Assembly (NCBI GenBank): GCA_003485765.1
Contig: DNHS01000035.1
Coordinates: forward strand, 129,314 to 193,313
Direction of reading: 5' to 3'
DNA length: 64,000 nt
Origin: Candidatus Omnitrophota bacterium
Lineage (GTDB): Bacteria > Omnitrophota > Gorgyraeia > Gorgyraeales > Gorgyraeaceae
Below, one piece after another: positions 32,901-41,059 of this stretch. The position numbers and the translations under genes were made by a program. Numbering within the stretch: position 1 is the stretch's first letter; the number at the start of each line of letters is the position of its first letter. Below the pieces are notes generated by a model, which had not been told where the DNA came from, searched no databases, and was given only the letters and a program-made list of their open reading frames with translations.

Positions 32901-33237
32901 ATACGGAGACATTGTATTAGTAAACTTTGGTTTTTCTGAAGGGATTGGGTTTGAGAAAAGGCCTGCGTTGGTTATAAGCAGTGAGGCATATCATGCGGAA
33001 AGGCAGGAGGTAGTTATCCTGGCTATTACCAGCAATGTAAATAGAATATTCTTGGGCGACACAAAGATTTCTCAATGGAAAGAAGCTGGATTGCTTTATC
33101 CTTCACTTGTTACAGCGATTATAAGGACAGTAAAATCAGATATGATTTTTAGGAAAATAGGGGAGATCGGGCCGGATGATTTAAAGAGGGTAGAGAGCAG
33201 TATAAAGAAAATTTTTGGAATAACTGGAGAAAAGTAA
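32887..33237 (+). CDS. MazF/PemK-family toxin
   Basis: I prefer ATG 32887 (AAAAGG nine bases upstream) over 32878; 116 residues. 'KYGDIVLVNFGFSEGIGFEK' followed by RPALVIS is the MazF/PemK N-terminus (GDIv.v.f....g..KRPalVis), and 'LAITSNVNRIFLGDTKIS' and 'LYPSLVTAIIRTVKSDMIF' continue the SH3-like barrel. The family cuts mRNA at short sequences. The catalytic Arg (KRP) and Thr/Ser (ITSN) positions are kept. It overlaps the RHH antitoxin gene. Confidence 0.88.
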   Translation: MIKCKYGDIVLVNFGFSEGIGFEKRPALVISSEAYHAERQEVVILAITSNVNRIFLGDTKISQWKEAGLLYPSLVTAIIRTVKSDMIFRKIGEIGPDDLKRVESSIKKIFGITGEK

Positions 33238-33251
33238 AGCTAGGAGGCAAA

Positions 33252-33989
33252 ATGGCGATGAGAAGTTATGGCTGGGTGCCGGATAGGCCGGATCAGAGGG
33301 ATTATTTATATAAGGCGATAAGGCCTGTGGTGAGATTGCCTGAGAAAGTGGATTTGAGGGAATTTTGTTCTATTGTTGAGAATCAGGAGGCGCTTGGGAG
33401 CTGTACGGCGAATGCGCTAGCAGGAAATTTGGAATATTTGGACCATAAAATAGATGATGAATATGAGGATGTGTCGAGACTTTTTATTTATTACAATGAA
33501 AGAGTTTTGGAAGATACAGTTGATTATGATTCAGGAGCATCTCTAAGAGATGGCATTAAGACATTGAGGAAACAAGGCGCGTGCTGGGAAAAGACGTGGC
33601 CGTATTTAATAGAGAAATTTACCCGAAAGCCGCCTCTAAAATGCTACAAAGAAGCTAAAAAACACCAAATTGAATCCTACCACCGCATAGGCGCCCTATC
33701 TGAAATGCTTACCTGCCTCGCTGAAGGATATCCGTTCGTCTTTGGTTTTACTGTTTATGAAAGTTTCCAGTCGCAGAAAGTGGCCAAAACAGGTGTGGCT
33801 AATATGCCCAGGAAGAAGGAAAAAGTCCTTGGCGGACATGCTGTCCTGGCAGTAGGCTATAACCAGAAGCAAAAGAGATTTATAGTGCGAAATTCCTGGG
33901 GAACTAAATGGGGCAAAGACGGATATTTCACCATGCCGTACGAATACCTCGAAACCCTTTCAGCAGACTTCTGGACAATAAGAAAATAA
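33252..33989 (+). CDS. Papain-like (C1A) cysteine peptidase
   Basis: A 245-residue protein without a visible signal peptide. 'ENQEALGSCTANALAGNLEY' (about 42-61) holds the catalytic Cys after Gln (oxyanion Gln in NQ); 'GGHAVLAVGYNQ' (about 194-205) holds the His; 'IVRNSWGTKWGKDGYF' (about 212-227) holds the Asn. All three catalytic residues are therefore present. No propeptide is evident, as in many bacterial C1A proteins. Preceded by 'TAGGAGG'. It follows the MazF gene by 14 bases, but a functional link is not evident; a cytoplasmic or defence role is only speculation. Confidence 0.87.
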   Translation: MAMRSYGWVPDRPDQRDYLYKAIRPVVRLPEKVDLREFCSIVENQEALGSCTANALAGNLEYLDHKIDDEYEDVSRLFIYYNERVLEDTVDYDSGASLRDGIKTLRKQGACWEKTWPYLIEKFTRKPPLKCYKEAKKHQIESYHRIGALSEMLTCLAEGYPFVFGFTVYESFQSQKVAKTGVANMPRKKEKVLGGHAVLAVGYNQKQKRFIVRNSWGTKWGKDGYFTMPYEYLETLSADFWTIRK

Positions 33990-34006
33990 ATAGTTATAAT
34001 AAAGCC

Positions 34007-35176
34007 ATGAAAATATTAAGAATTATAGCAAGACTTAATATAGGCGGGCCGGCGAGAAATGCGGTCTTGTTAACAGAAGGATTCCCGGGAACTGCGCTTA
34101 TTTGTGGGGAGGTGGATAAGTCTGAGGGCGATATGATGTATTTGGCAGGCGAGAAAGGGATAAAGCCTATTATTATAAAAGAGTTAGGAAGAGAATTATC
34201 CTGGAAAGATGATTGGGCGGCGTTTTGGAAGATATATAAGATTATTCGCGAGGTAAAGCCGGATATCATTCATACGCATACGGCGAAGGCAGGGACGCTA
34301 GGGAGGTTTGCAGGGATATTATATGGTAAAGCTATTTTAATCCATACCTTTCACGGCCATGTGTTTAGCGGGTATTTTGGGAAGGTTAAGACAATATTTT
34401 TTATATGGGTGGAGAAATTTTTAGCGTTGTTTACTGACACGATAATTACAGTAAGCGAGGCGTTGAAAAAAGAATTGGTAGAAAAATATAGAATAGCGCC
34501 AGAGAAAAAATTCAGCGTAATAGAATTAGGTTTTGAACTGGATGAGCTTTTGAAATTGCCGCCAAGAGAAAACAGCGGAACTGTAAATGTTGGAATTGTG
34601 GGAAGGTTAGTGCCTGTAAAAAATCATAAGATGATGCTTAGAGTGGCTAAAAGAGTAGGCGATATACAGGGACAGTCCCCTAAAAAGGGGACAGTCCCTG
34701 TAGAAATAGTCCCTGTGCGCTATATGATTATTGGCGATGGGGAGATGAGGGGAGAACTGGAAAGATACGTGGAAGAATTGGGCATAAAAGATAAAGTAGA
34801 GTTCAAGGGATGGGTAAAGGACTTAAAGGCTATTTATGAAGAACTTGACATTGTGGCATTGACTTCATTGAATGAAGGAACGCCCGTATCTCTCATAGAA
34901 GCAATGGCTGGCGGGAGACCTGTGATAGCTACAAATGTAGGCGGCGTAAAGGATATTGTGAAAGATGGCGCGAGCGGATATCTTGTAGAATTAGGAAATG
35001 TAGAAGAATTTATTAAAAAACTCCTGGAATTAATTAAAGATCCTGAGAAAAGAAGAAAATTTGGCGAAAACGGCAGGAATATCGTGAAAGATCGATTCTC
35101 AAAAGAAAGATTGATTAAAGATACCGAGAAGTTGTATAATAATACCCTGCAAGAAAATCAATTTCTTCGGTCTTAA
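34007..35176 (+). CDS. GT4 family glycosyltransferase with an in-frame palindromic insert
   Basis: The frame opens at 33908 inside the protease gene, but the protein family begins at ATG 34007 (389 residues). 'RIIARLNIGGPARNAVLL' (about 4-21), 'IHTHTAKAGTLGRFAG' and 'HTFHGHVFSGYF' are the acceptor side of GT4 enzymes of the Gtf/WbaZ-like type. The donor side has 'VGIVGRLVPVKNHKMMLRVA' and the E-x7-E motif in 'NEGTPVSLIEAMAGGRPVI'. Between 'AKRVGD' and 'VRYMIIGDGE' about 18 extra residues (IQGQSPKKGTVPVEIVP) come from a palindromic DNA element at 34666-34701, so this is an insertion relative to the family. Confidence 0.88.
   Translation: MKILRIIARLNIGGPARNAVLLTEGFPGTALICGEVDKSEGDMMYLAGEKGIKPIIIKELGRELSWKDDWAAFWKIYKIIREVKPDIIHTHTAKAGTLGRFAGILYGKAILIHTFHGHVFSGYFGKVKTIFFIWVEKFLALFTDTIITVSEALKKELVEKYRIAPEKKFSVIELGFELDELLKLPPRENSGTVNVGIVGRLVPVKNHKMMLRVAKRVGDIQGQSPKKGTVPVEIVPVRYMIIGDGEMRGELERYVEELGIKDKVEFKGWVKDLKAIYEELDIVALTSLNEGTPVSLIEAMAGGRPVIATNVGGVKDIVKDGASGYLVELGNVEEFIKKLLELIKDPEKRRKFGENGRNIVKDRFSKERLIKDTEKLYNNTLQENQFLRS
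34666..34701. repeat. 36-bp palindromic element inside a glycosyltransferase gene
   Basis: ACAGGGACAGTCCCCT, loop AAAA, AGGGGACAGTCCCTGT: 16-base arms with one mismatch. It is GC-rich against AT-rich flanks and is read in frame. A short partial repeat 'agtccctg' follows at 34708-34716. Confidence 0.85.
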
Positions 35177-35298
35177 GACTGGAGTTTGTTTGAAATTGAT
35201 ACTGAGCCCACTATTGTTTCAGTGGCGGGCGAATGTATAAAGATAATTGAAAGAATTTAGCCTCCAGATGTGTCTAGTATGGTAGAAAGGAGGCTGAT
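35177..35298. other. Intergenic stretch with a fragment of the island repeat
   Basis: No gene seen. AGATGTGTCT (about 35267-35276) matches the core of the 37-bp repeat. It marks the right end of the island-type repeats. An AGGAGG site precedes the next ATG. Confidence 0.4.
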
Positions 35299-35709
35299 AT
35301 GACTATGAACAAGAAAGAAAAAGGAGAAATAGCGGGATTAAGAGGGGAACTGCGAAGCTCTGTGGGAGAATTAAGAGGAGAATTGCAGAGTTCTGTGGGA
35401 GAATTAAGAGGGGAACTGCGAAGCTCTGTGGGAGAATTAAGAGGAGAGTTGCGAAGCTCTGTGGAAGAACTAAGAATACACATGGGTGTCTTGGTAGAGG
35501 GTTTGCGTTCAGAAGTTAGGGTGGTAGCTGAACAATATGGAAGCGTTGTAAAAAAGCTGGAAGAACATGACAGGAGATTTGATAAAATTGATCTAAGATT
35601 TGACAGAATCGACTTAGAGTTTATCGGTATGAAGACAGGTTTGTTTGATACTAGTCATAGAGTAGATGATCACGAAACAAGAATCAGAAAATTAGAATTA
35701 GCTAAATAA
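35299..35709 (+). CDS. Coiled-coil protein with four 11-residue tandem repeats
   Basis: A 136-residue, highly charged helical protein. Residues 15-58 are four copies of RGELRSSVGEL with small changes (33-base DNA units, 35341-35472). Residues 60-136 continue as coiled coil ('SEVRVVAEQYGSVVKKLEEH', 'RRFDKIDLRFDRIDLEF', 'HRVDDHETRIRKLEL'). The last part resembles short bacterial coiled-coil proteins, sometimes near mobile elements, with no known activity. Function is unknown. The 11-residue period suggests a shallow right-handed coil or an amphipathic surface-binding helix. AAAGGAGG precedes the start. Confidence 0.75.
   Translation: MTMNKKEKGEIAGLRGELRSSVGELRGELQSSVGELRGELRSSVGELRGELRSSVEELRIHMGVLVEGLRSEVRVVAEQYGSVVKKLEEHDRRFDKIDLRFDRIDLEFIGMKTGLFDTSHRVDDHETRIRKLELAK
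35341..35472 (+). repeat. Four tandem 33-bp coding repeats
   Basis: Units 35341-35373, 35374-35406, 35407-35439 and 35440-35472 are nearly identical (differences such as CAG for CGA in unit 2 and GAA for GGA in unit 4). The high DNA identity means the expansion is recent or kept uniform by recombination, and copy number may vary between strains. Confidence 0.9.
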
Positions 35710-35721
35710 TCAGGAGACAAG

Positions 35722-36681
35722 ATGAAAGTTTTAATTACCGGCGGTGCAGGGTTTATCGGGTCGCACTTAAGCGATGAATTGATAGCAGGCGGGAATGAGG
35801 TAGTTATATTGGATGACCTTTCTACAGGAAGATTTGAGAATATTACCCATTTAGACGGAAATAAGTCATTCCAATTTATAGAGGGCACTATACTTAATGA
35901 AACGCTTGTAGATAAATTAGTTGAAAGATGCGATGTGGTATATCATTTAGCCGCGGCAGTAGGAGTGGATCTTGTAGTAAAGAAGCCGCTAGAATCTTTA
36001 GTTACTAATATCAAAGGAAGCGAGATAGTTCTTGATATGGTGCACAGATATCATAAAAAGATTCTTATCACCTCTACGTCTGAGATATACGGCAAGAATA
36101 CAAACGGCCCTTTAAAAGAAGATGATGACAGGATTTTAGGTTCGCCTCTTAAAGTGAGATGGGGTTATTCTACTGCAAAGGCAGTGGATGAAATGCTGGC
36201 TTATATTTACTGGAAAGAGAAAAAAGTTCCGACTGTTATAGTGAGGCTTTTTAATACAGTTGGGCCGCGTCAGACAGGCGCTTATGGCATGGTAGTACCC
36301 AGATTCATAAATCAAGCTCTTAGAAATGAAGATATAACTGTGTATGGGACAGGTAAGCAGTCCAGGTGTTTTTTGCATGTCAAAGATGTTATTAAGACGC
36401 TTATCAAGCTAATGAATAATAAAGACGCGGTTGGAAATGTGTTTAATATAGGGAGCCATGAAGAGATAACAATAGAAAATTTAGCGAAAAAAATAATAGA
36501 AATCTCTAAGAGTAAATCAAAAATTACTTACATATCTTACGAAAAAGCCTACGAAGAAGGTTTTGAAGACATGCAGCGCCGCGTGCCTGACACTACAAAG
36601 GTAAAAAATTTAGTCGGTTTCAATCCTACCATGGATTTAGAAGGCATCATAAAAAGCGTAATAGAATATTATAAAAAATAA
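35722..36681 (+). CDS. NAD-dependent epimerase/dehydratase (UDP-sugar type)
   Basis: A 319-residue extended SDR. 'ITGGAGFIGSHLSDEL' (about 5-20) is the NAD-binding loop, 'STSEIYGKN' carries the catalytic Ser/Thr region and 'WGYSTAKAVDEML' the YxxxK pair. 'RLFNTVGPRQTGAYGMVVPR' and 'VYGTGKQSRCFLHVKDVI' are usual for UDP-glucose 4-epimerase, UDP-glucuronate decarboxylase and related enzymes. The exact reaction is not resolved. A good 'AGGAGA' site precedes it, and it is two bases from the WecA-like gene, so it may make that enzyme's substrate. Confidence 0.88.
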   Translation: MKVLITGGAGFIGSHLSDELIAGGNEVVILDDLSTGRFENITHLDGNKSFQFIEGTILNETLVDKLVERCDVVYHLAAAVGVDLVVKKPLESLVTNIKGSEIVLDMVHRYHKKILITSTSEIYGKNTNGPLKEDDDRILGSPLKVRWGYSTAKAVDEMLAYIYWKEKKVPTVIVRLFNTVGPRQTGAYGMVVPRFINQALRNEDITVYGTGKQSRCFLHVKDVIKTLIKLMNNKDAVGNVFNIGSHEEITIENLAKKIIEISKSKSKITYISYEKAYEEGFEDMQRRVPDTTKVKNLVGFNPTMDLEGIIKSVIEYYKK

Positions 36682-36683
36682 TC

Positions 36684-38462
36684 ATGCTCAAGTCTTACCT
36701 GATACCATTCTTATTATCCTTCAGTCTTTCAATACTAATAACGCCCATTGTTAAAAGAATAGCTATATTAAAAGGCTGTATCGCGAAGCCGCGGGAAGAC
36801 AGATGGAACAAAAATCCCACAGCGCTTTTCGGCGGGATAGCTATTTTCCTGAGTTTTATTATCCCGTATGTCATCTTTGTAAAATTCAACATGGAAAATC
36901 TAGGGATTATCCTGGCTGGGTGTTTTATATTCGGCGTAGGGATTTTCGATGACATAGCCCGTATAAAGCCTTACACGAAACTTCTTACTCAGATAGTGGC
37001 AGCCGCGCTGCTTCTTAATTTTGGAATAAAGATAAACGCGATTCCTTATCCTCTCATAAGCGCGCCTCTTACAATATTATGGATAGTCGCGATTATCAAT
37101 TCCTTTAATCTGCTGGACAATATGGACGGGCTTTCCGGAGGCATAGCCGCTATAGTAGGCGCGGTCTTATTTTTATTCTCTATTTTAAACGGGAATTTTG
37201 AGGTGGGACTACCTGCCCTTATTCTTACAGGAAGCCTTTTAGGATTTTTAAGATATAATTTTAAACCCGCTCAGATTTTCATGGGAGACTCAGGAAGCAT
37301 GTTTATAGGTTTAATGCTGGGGGCCATTACTTTACATGGGAGCTGGCAAGAATCAACGCATCTAGTGATGGTGCTTCTTATCCCTATACTTATCTTAGCG
37401 GTTCCTATATTTGACACAATGTTTGTAGCTTTAATGAGAAGCATAAATTCGCGTAAGGTTTTTCAAGGCGGCAAAGACCATCTATCCCACAGGATGGTGG
37501 TTTTGGGGCTTTCTGAGCGAAAGACTGTTTTGGCGCTCTATTCTATGAGCATAGTTTTCGGGGCTATAAGCATACTTTCTATGTTTGTGAGCCCGGCTGT
37601 AACAATTGTTCTTATACTTTTAGCCGTGATAAGCCTTATTTATTTCGGAGCTTTTTTAGGCAAGGTTAAGGTATATGAAGATAATGGTTTAAACGGAGCC
37701 AGGAAAAAGAATGGAGGAGTTGTATTAAACGGCGTTTTAATGCACAAAAGAAGAATACTGGAAGTCGGAGTGGATTTTATTCTTATATGCCTGGCGTATA
37801 TCGCGGCAAATCTTTTAAGATATGAAGGCATTTTATCCATTAATAGCCAGGATTTGATAGTTAAATCTTTGCCTTTAATATTGATCGTAAAATTTATTGT
37901 ATTCTTCGGATTCGGGCTTTATAGAGGCATGTGGCGTTATGTGAGCGTTTTAGAGCTTGTAAATATTTTTAAAGCAGTATCTTTCGCGTCTATCGTTTCT
38001 AGCCTGGCAGTGCTTTTTATATGGCGTTTTCAGGGATTCTCAAGGACTGTTTTTATAATAGATTGGCTGTTGCTTTTTATTTTTGTTTCAGGATCCAGGG
38101 TGCTTGAGAGGGTATATAAAGAGATTTTTGACCAGGCTAACCTTAACGGCAAAAAGGTCCTTATTTATGGCGCAGGCGATGCGGGAGAATTTATGCTTAG
38201 AGAAATCAGGAATAATAAAATCCTTCATTATGATCCTGTGGGATTTTTGGATGATGACGAAGAAAAAATAGGCCGCCGCATACACGGTGTAGCTGTCCTT
38301 GGAACCAGAAAAGACATGGAAAAATTCCTGAAAACTAAAGAAGCGAATGAACTCATAATAGCTATTCCAGGTATAGATAAATATATTTTAGAAGAGGTAA
38401 TATCCATCTGTAATAGCCTTGATATAAAGTATAAAAAAATCTCAGATATATTGCCGAGGTAA
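36684..38462 (+). CDS. Fusion: WecA/MraY-type phosphoglycosyltransferase + CapD-type N-terminal half
   Basis: A 592-residue two-part protein. Residues 1-330 are a polyprenyl-phosphate GlcNAc/HexNAc-1-phosphate transferase: 'PREDRWNKNPTALFGGIAIF', 'GIFDDIARIKPYTKLL' (DD), 'NSFNLLDNMDGLSGGIAA' (about 138-155), 'IFMGDSGSMFIGLMLG' and 'GGKDHLSHRMV'. This enzyme primes glycan synthesis on undecaprenyl phosphate. Residues 350-592 match the first half of CapD/WbpM-like proteins: four helices ('GLYRGMWRYVSVLELVNIF') then a Rossmann domain ('IYGAGDAGEFMLREI', about 494-508). The catalytic SDR half of CapD is absent, so the second part is not a full dehydratase and may be regulatory or for complex formation. 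Confidence 0.88.
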   Translation: MLKSYLIPFLLSFSLSILITPIVKRIAILKGCIAKPREDRWNKNPTALFGGIAIFLSFIIPYVIFVKFNMENLGIILAGCFIFGVGIFDDIARIKPYTKLLTQIVAAALLLNFGIKINAIPYPLISAPLTILWIVAIINSFNLLDNMDGLSGGIAAIVGAVLFLFSILNGNFEVGLPALILTGSLLGFLRYNFKPAQIFMGDSGSMFIGLMLGAITLHGSWQESTHLVMVLLIPILILAVPIFDTMFVALMRSINSRKVFQGGKDHLSHRMVVLGLSERKTVLALYSMSIVFGAISILSMFVSPAVTIVLILLAVISLIYFGAFLGKVKVYEDNGLNGARKKNGGVVLNGVLMHKRRILEVGVDFILICLAYIAANLLRYEGILSINSQDLIVKSLPLILIVKFIVFFGFGLYRGMWRYVSVLELVNIFKAVSFASIVSSLAVLFIWRFQGFSRTVFIIDWLLLFIFVSGSRVLERVYKEIFDQANLNGKKVLIYGAGDAGEFMLREIRNNKILHYDPVGFLDDDEEKIGRRIHGVAVLGTRKDMEKFLKTKEANELIIAIPGIDKYILEEVISICNSLDIKYKKISDILPR

Positions 38463-38469
38463 TTTTAAT

Positions 38470-39468
38470 ATGCAGAAAAAAAATGTAATAGTTACTGGCG
38501 GAGCGGGTTTTATAGGAAGCCATCTTGTGGATAAGCTTTTAGAAGAGGGCCATAAGGTAACAGTCCTGGATAATTTTTCTACAGGCAGGCTTCAAAATCT
38601 AGCTCATATAAAAGGCAATACAAACTTTATTCTTAAAGAAGCGGATGTGAGCGATTTAGGCGCCATAAAAGAGTATTTTAAAGGTATTGACTGGGTGTTT
38701 CATATGGCAGCTCTTGCGGATATTGTGCCGTCAATTACAAACCCATTGGAATATCACCAGTCTAATGTAGATGGCACATTTAGCGCGCTTGAGGCATCCA
38801 GAATGTCAGGCGTTAAAAGATTTGTCTATACAGCGTCTTCATCTTGTTATGGGTTGCCGGAAGTTATTCCTACGCCTGAAGATAGCCCTATAAAGTCGGA
38901 GTATCCTTACGCCCTTACAAAATATGTAGGCGAGTGTTATGCGATGAACTGGGCAAAGATTTATAAACTGCCTGTTATATCGCTGAGGCTTTTCAATGTT
39001 TACGGCCCGCGTTCCAGGACATCAGGCACTTACGGCGCTGTGTTTGGAGTTTTTTTGGCGCAGAAGCTTGCAGGAAAACCGTTTACTGTAGTAGGGAATG
39101 GAAACCAGACAAGGGATTTTACATATGTAAGCGATGTGGTCAGGGCGTTTATAGCAGCAGCTGAATCTGATATAATAGGAGAGATTTTTAATGTAGGAAG
39201 CGGCAATACTTATAGCGTCAATAGATTGGTGGAGCTCTTGGGAGGCGAAAAAGTATATATACCTAAAAGACCGGGGGAGCCGGACTCTACTTTTGCGGAT
39301 ATTTCAAAGATAAAAAAAATATTGGGCTGGAAACCGGAAGTAAGTTTCGAAAAAGGGGTAAAGATTTTACTGGAGAATATTGATTACTGGGCCGAAGCTC
39401 CTGTGTGGACGCCTGAGAAAATCAAAGACGCTACGAAAGAATGGTTTAAATATTTAGGAGCAAAATAA
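38470..39468 (+). CDS. NAD-dependent epimerase, UDP-glucose 4-epimerase-like
   Basis: A 332-residue extended SDR: 'VTGGAGFIGSHLVDKLLEEG' (about 7-26), 'YTASSSCYGLPEVIPT' with the catalytic Ser, 'YPYALTKYVGECY' with YxxxK, 'RLFNVYGPRSRTSGTYGAVF' and 'VVGNGNQTRDFTYVSDVV'. The combination resembles WbpP/GalE-like UDP-hexose or UDP-HexNAc C4-epimerases. The C-terminal tail 'WTPEKIKDATKEWFKYLG' is an extension seen in one subgroup. Its stop is directly followed by the HldE-like start, so the nucleotide sugar and heptose steps are probably co-expressed. Confidence 0.88.
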   Translation: MQKKNVIVTGGAGFIGSHLVDKLLEEGHKVTVLDNFSTGRLQNLAHIKGNTNFILKEADVSDLGAIKEYFKGIDWVFHMAALADIVPSITNPLEYHQSNVDGTFSALEASRMSGVKRFVYTASSSCYGLPEVIPTPEDSPIKSEYPYALTKYVGECYAMNWAKIYKLPVISLRLFNVYGPRSRTSGTYGAVFGVFLAQKLAGKPFTVVGNGNQTRDFTYVSDVVRAFIAAAESDIIGEIFNVGSGNTYSVNRLVELLGGEKVYIPKRPGEPDSTFADISKIKKILGWKPEVSFEKGVKILLENIDYWAEAPVWTPEKIKDATKEWFKYLGAK

Positions 39469-40986
39469 ATGAATAAAATAAAAACATTAGATGAATTAGC
39501 CGGTATAATACAGCAGTTTAAAAAGAAAGGTAAAAAGATAGTCCAGTGCCATGGCGTTTTTGACCTTTTACATCCTGGCCATATACGGCACTTTGAATCT
39601 GCCAGAAAACAGGGCGATGCGCTTATAGTTACTTTGACAAAGGATAAATATGTCAATAAAGGACCTGGCAGGCCTGTTTTTAACCAGCGCCTCAGGGCTG
39701 AATCAATCGCGGCTCTTCAGTGTGTGGATTATGTAGCAATCAACGAATGGCCTACAGCCACTGAGACTATAAAAAAATTAAAGCCTGATGTGTATGCAAA
39801 GGGCAGTGACTACAGCGACTCTAAAAAAGACCTGACAGGTGAGATCCGCAATGAAGAAAGCGCAGTGCGCTCGGTTGGCGGCAGAATTTATTTTACAGAC
39901 GATATAACTTTCAGTTCTACTAAATTATTAAATACTCATTTTAGCGTATATCCTGAAGAGACAGGTGAATATCTAAGGGATTTCAGAGAGAAGTATACTG
40001 CGGATCAGATTATAAAATACCTGAAAGACCTGGCCGGCATGAAGGTGCTTGTTATAGGAGACGCAATTATAGATGAGTATCACTATTGCAGGGCTATGGG
40101 CAAAGCCTCAAAGGAAAATATCATCCCTACAAGATTCCTGCGCGATGAAACATTTGCAGGAGGAGCGCTTGCGGCCGCGAATCATATAGCCGGTTTCTGC
40201 AGGAATGTCCAGCTCGTAACGTGCCTGGGTAGCCAGAATAGTTACGAGAGTTTTATAAAAAGCAAGCTTAAGCCTAATATAAAAACAAAATTTTTCTTAC
40301 GCGAAGGCGTGCCTACTACTGTGAAGCGCAGATTTATAGAAGACGCGTTTTTATCAAAGTTATTTGAGGTATGTTTTTTAGATGACAGGCCTTTGCCGGA
40401 AAAATTGGAGTCAAAGCTTCATGTGTATTTAAAAGGTATAATCAAGAATTTTGACCTAGTACTAGTGGGGGATTTTGGACATGGGTTTATTGAGAAAAAT
40501 ACAGTTGAGTTTCTGGCTCGAAAGGCTAATTTCTTGGCTGTTAACGCTCAGACTAACAGCGCGAACGCGGGCTTTAATCTGATAACTAAATATCCCCGCG
40601 CGGATTATATATGCATTGATGAGCCTGAGATCAGGCTTGCGGCTCATAATAAATTTGATAATATAGAAAACCTGATTACTGGAATCGCAAAGCAAGTAAA
40701 GTATAAAAAAATAATAGTTACGCTTGGGCATAAGGGCTCCATAGGCTACAGTCCAAAAGAAGGTTTTTCAAGGGCTCCTGTTTTCTCAAAGGAGATTGTG
40801 GACAGGATGGGCGCTGGGGACGCTTTTATTTCTGTTACAGCCCCGTGCGCAGCAGCCGGCTATCCGATGGATGTAATAGGATTCATAGGAAATGCAGTGG
40901 GCGCGATGAAGGTTCTGATAGTAGGGAACCGCTCGTCAGTAGAACCCGTGCCGCTGTATAAATTTATAAGTACATTATTAAAATAA
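39469..40986 (+). CDS. HldE-like bifunctional protein, nucleotidyltransferase domain first, PfkB kinase second
   Basis: A 505-residue fusion. Residues 20-165 are a cytidylyltransferase-like fold: 'CHGVFDLLHPGHIRHFESAR' (about 26-45, GxFDxxHxGH), then 'DVYAKGSDYSDS' and 'FSSTKLLN'. Residues 185-505 are a PfkB-type sugar kinase: 'VLVIGDAIIDEYHYC' and 'GGALAAANHIAGF', ending with 'DRMGAGDAFISVTAPCA' (about 445-461, catalytic Asp). E. coli HldE has the same two activities in the reverse order (kinase first). HldE phosphorylates heptose-7-phosphate at C1 and later adds a nucleotide. With GmhA next door and GmhB at 59778 an NDP-heptose pathway is likely. Confidence 0.85.
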   Translation: MNKIKTLDELAGIIQQFKKKGKKIVQCHGVFDLLHPGHIRHFESARKQGDALIVTLTKDKYVNKGPGRPVFNQRLRAESIAALQCVDYVAINEWPTATETIKKLKPDVYAKGSDYSDSKKDLTGEIRNEESAVRSVGGRIYFTDDITFSSTKLLNTHFSVYPEETGEYLRDFREKYTADQIIKYLKDLAGMKVLVIGDAIIDEYHYCRAMGKASKENIIPTRFLRDETFAGGALAAANHIAGFCRNVQLVTCLGSQNSYESFIKSKLKPNIKTKFFLREGVPTTVKRRFIEDAFLSKLFEVCFLDDRPLPEKLESKLHVYLKGIIKNFDLVLVGDFGHGFIEKNTVEFLARKANFLAVNAQTNSANAGFNLITKYPRADYICIDEPEIRLAAHNKFDNIENLITGIAKQVKYKKIIVTLGHKGSIGYSPKEGFSRAPVFSKEIVDRMGAGDAFISVTAPCAAAGYPMDVIGFIGNAVGAMKVLIVGNRSSVEPVPLYKFISTLLK

Positions 40987-40998
40987 TATTTAGGCCTT

Positions 40999-41041
40999 AA
41001 ACAACTTTACATTTCAACAATGTTGATTTGTAAAGTTGTTT
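40999..41041. repeat. 43-bp imperfect palindrome upstream of gmhA
   Basis: Outer arms AAACAACTTTACA (40999-41011) and its exact complement (41029-41041), inner arms TCAACA/TGTTGA around one base (41020). It is matched in size and layout by 61612-61654, with paired changes in both arms. Just downstream both copies continue with GGA-A-ATAGG before an ATG. Confidence 0.85.
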
Positions 41042-41059
41042 GGAAACATAGGAGTTTAC

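Noticed and set aside
35341..35472. Possible short CRISPR-like array
   Set aside because: The repeats are contiguous with no spacers and lie fully inside a coding frame as 11-residue units; it is a protein tandem repeat.
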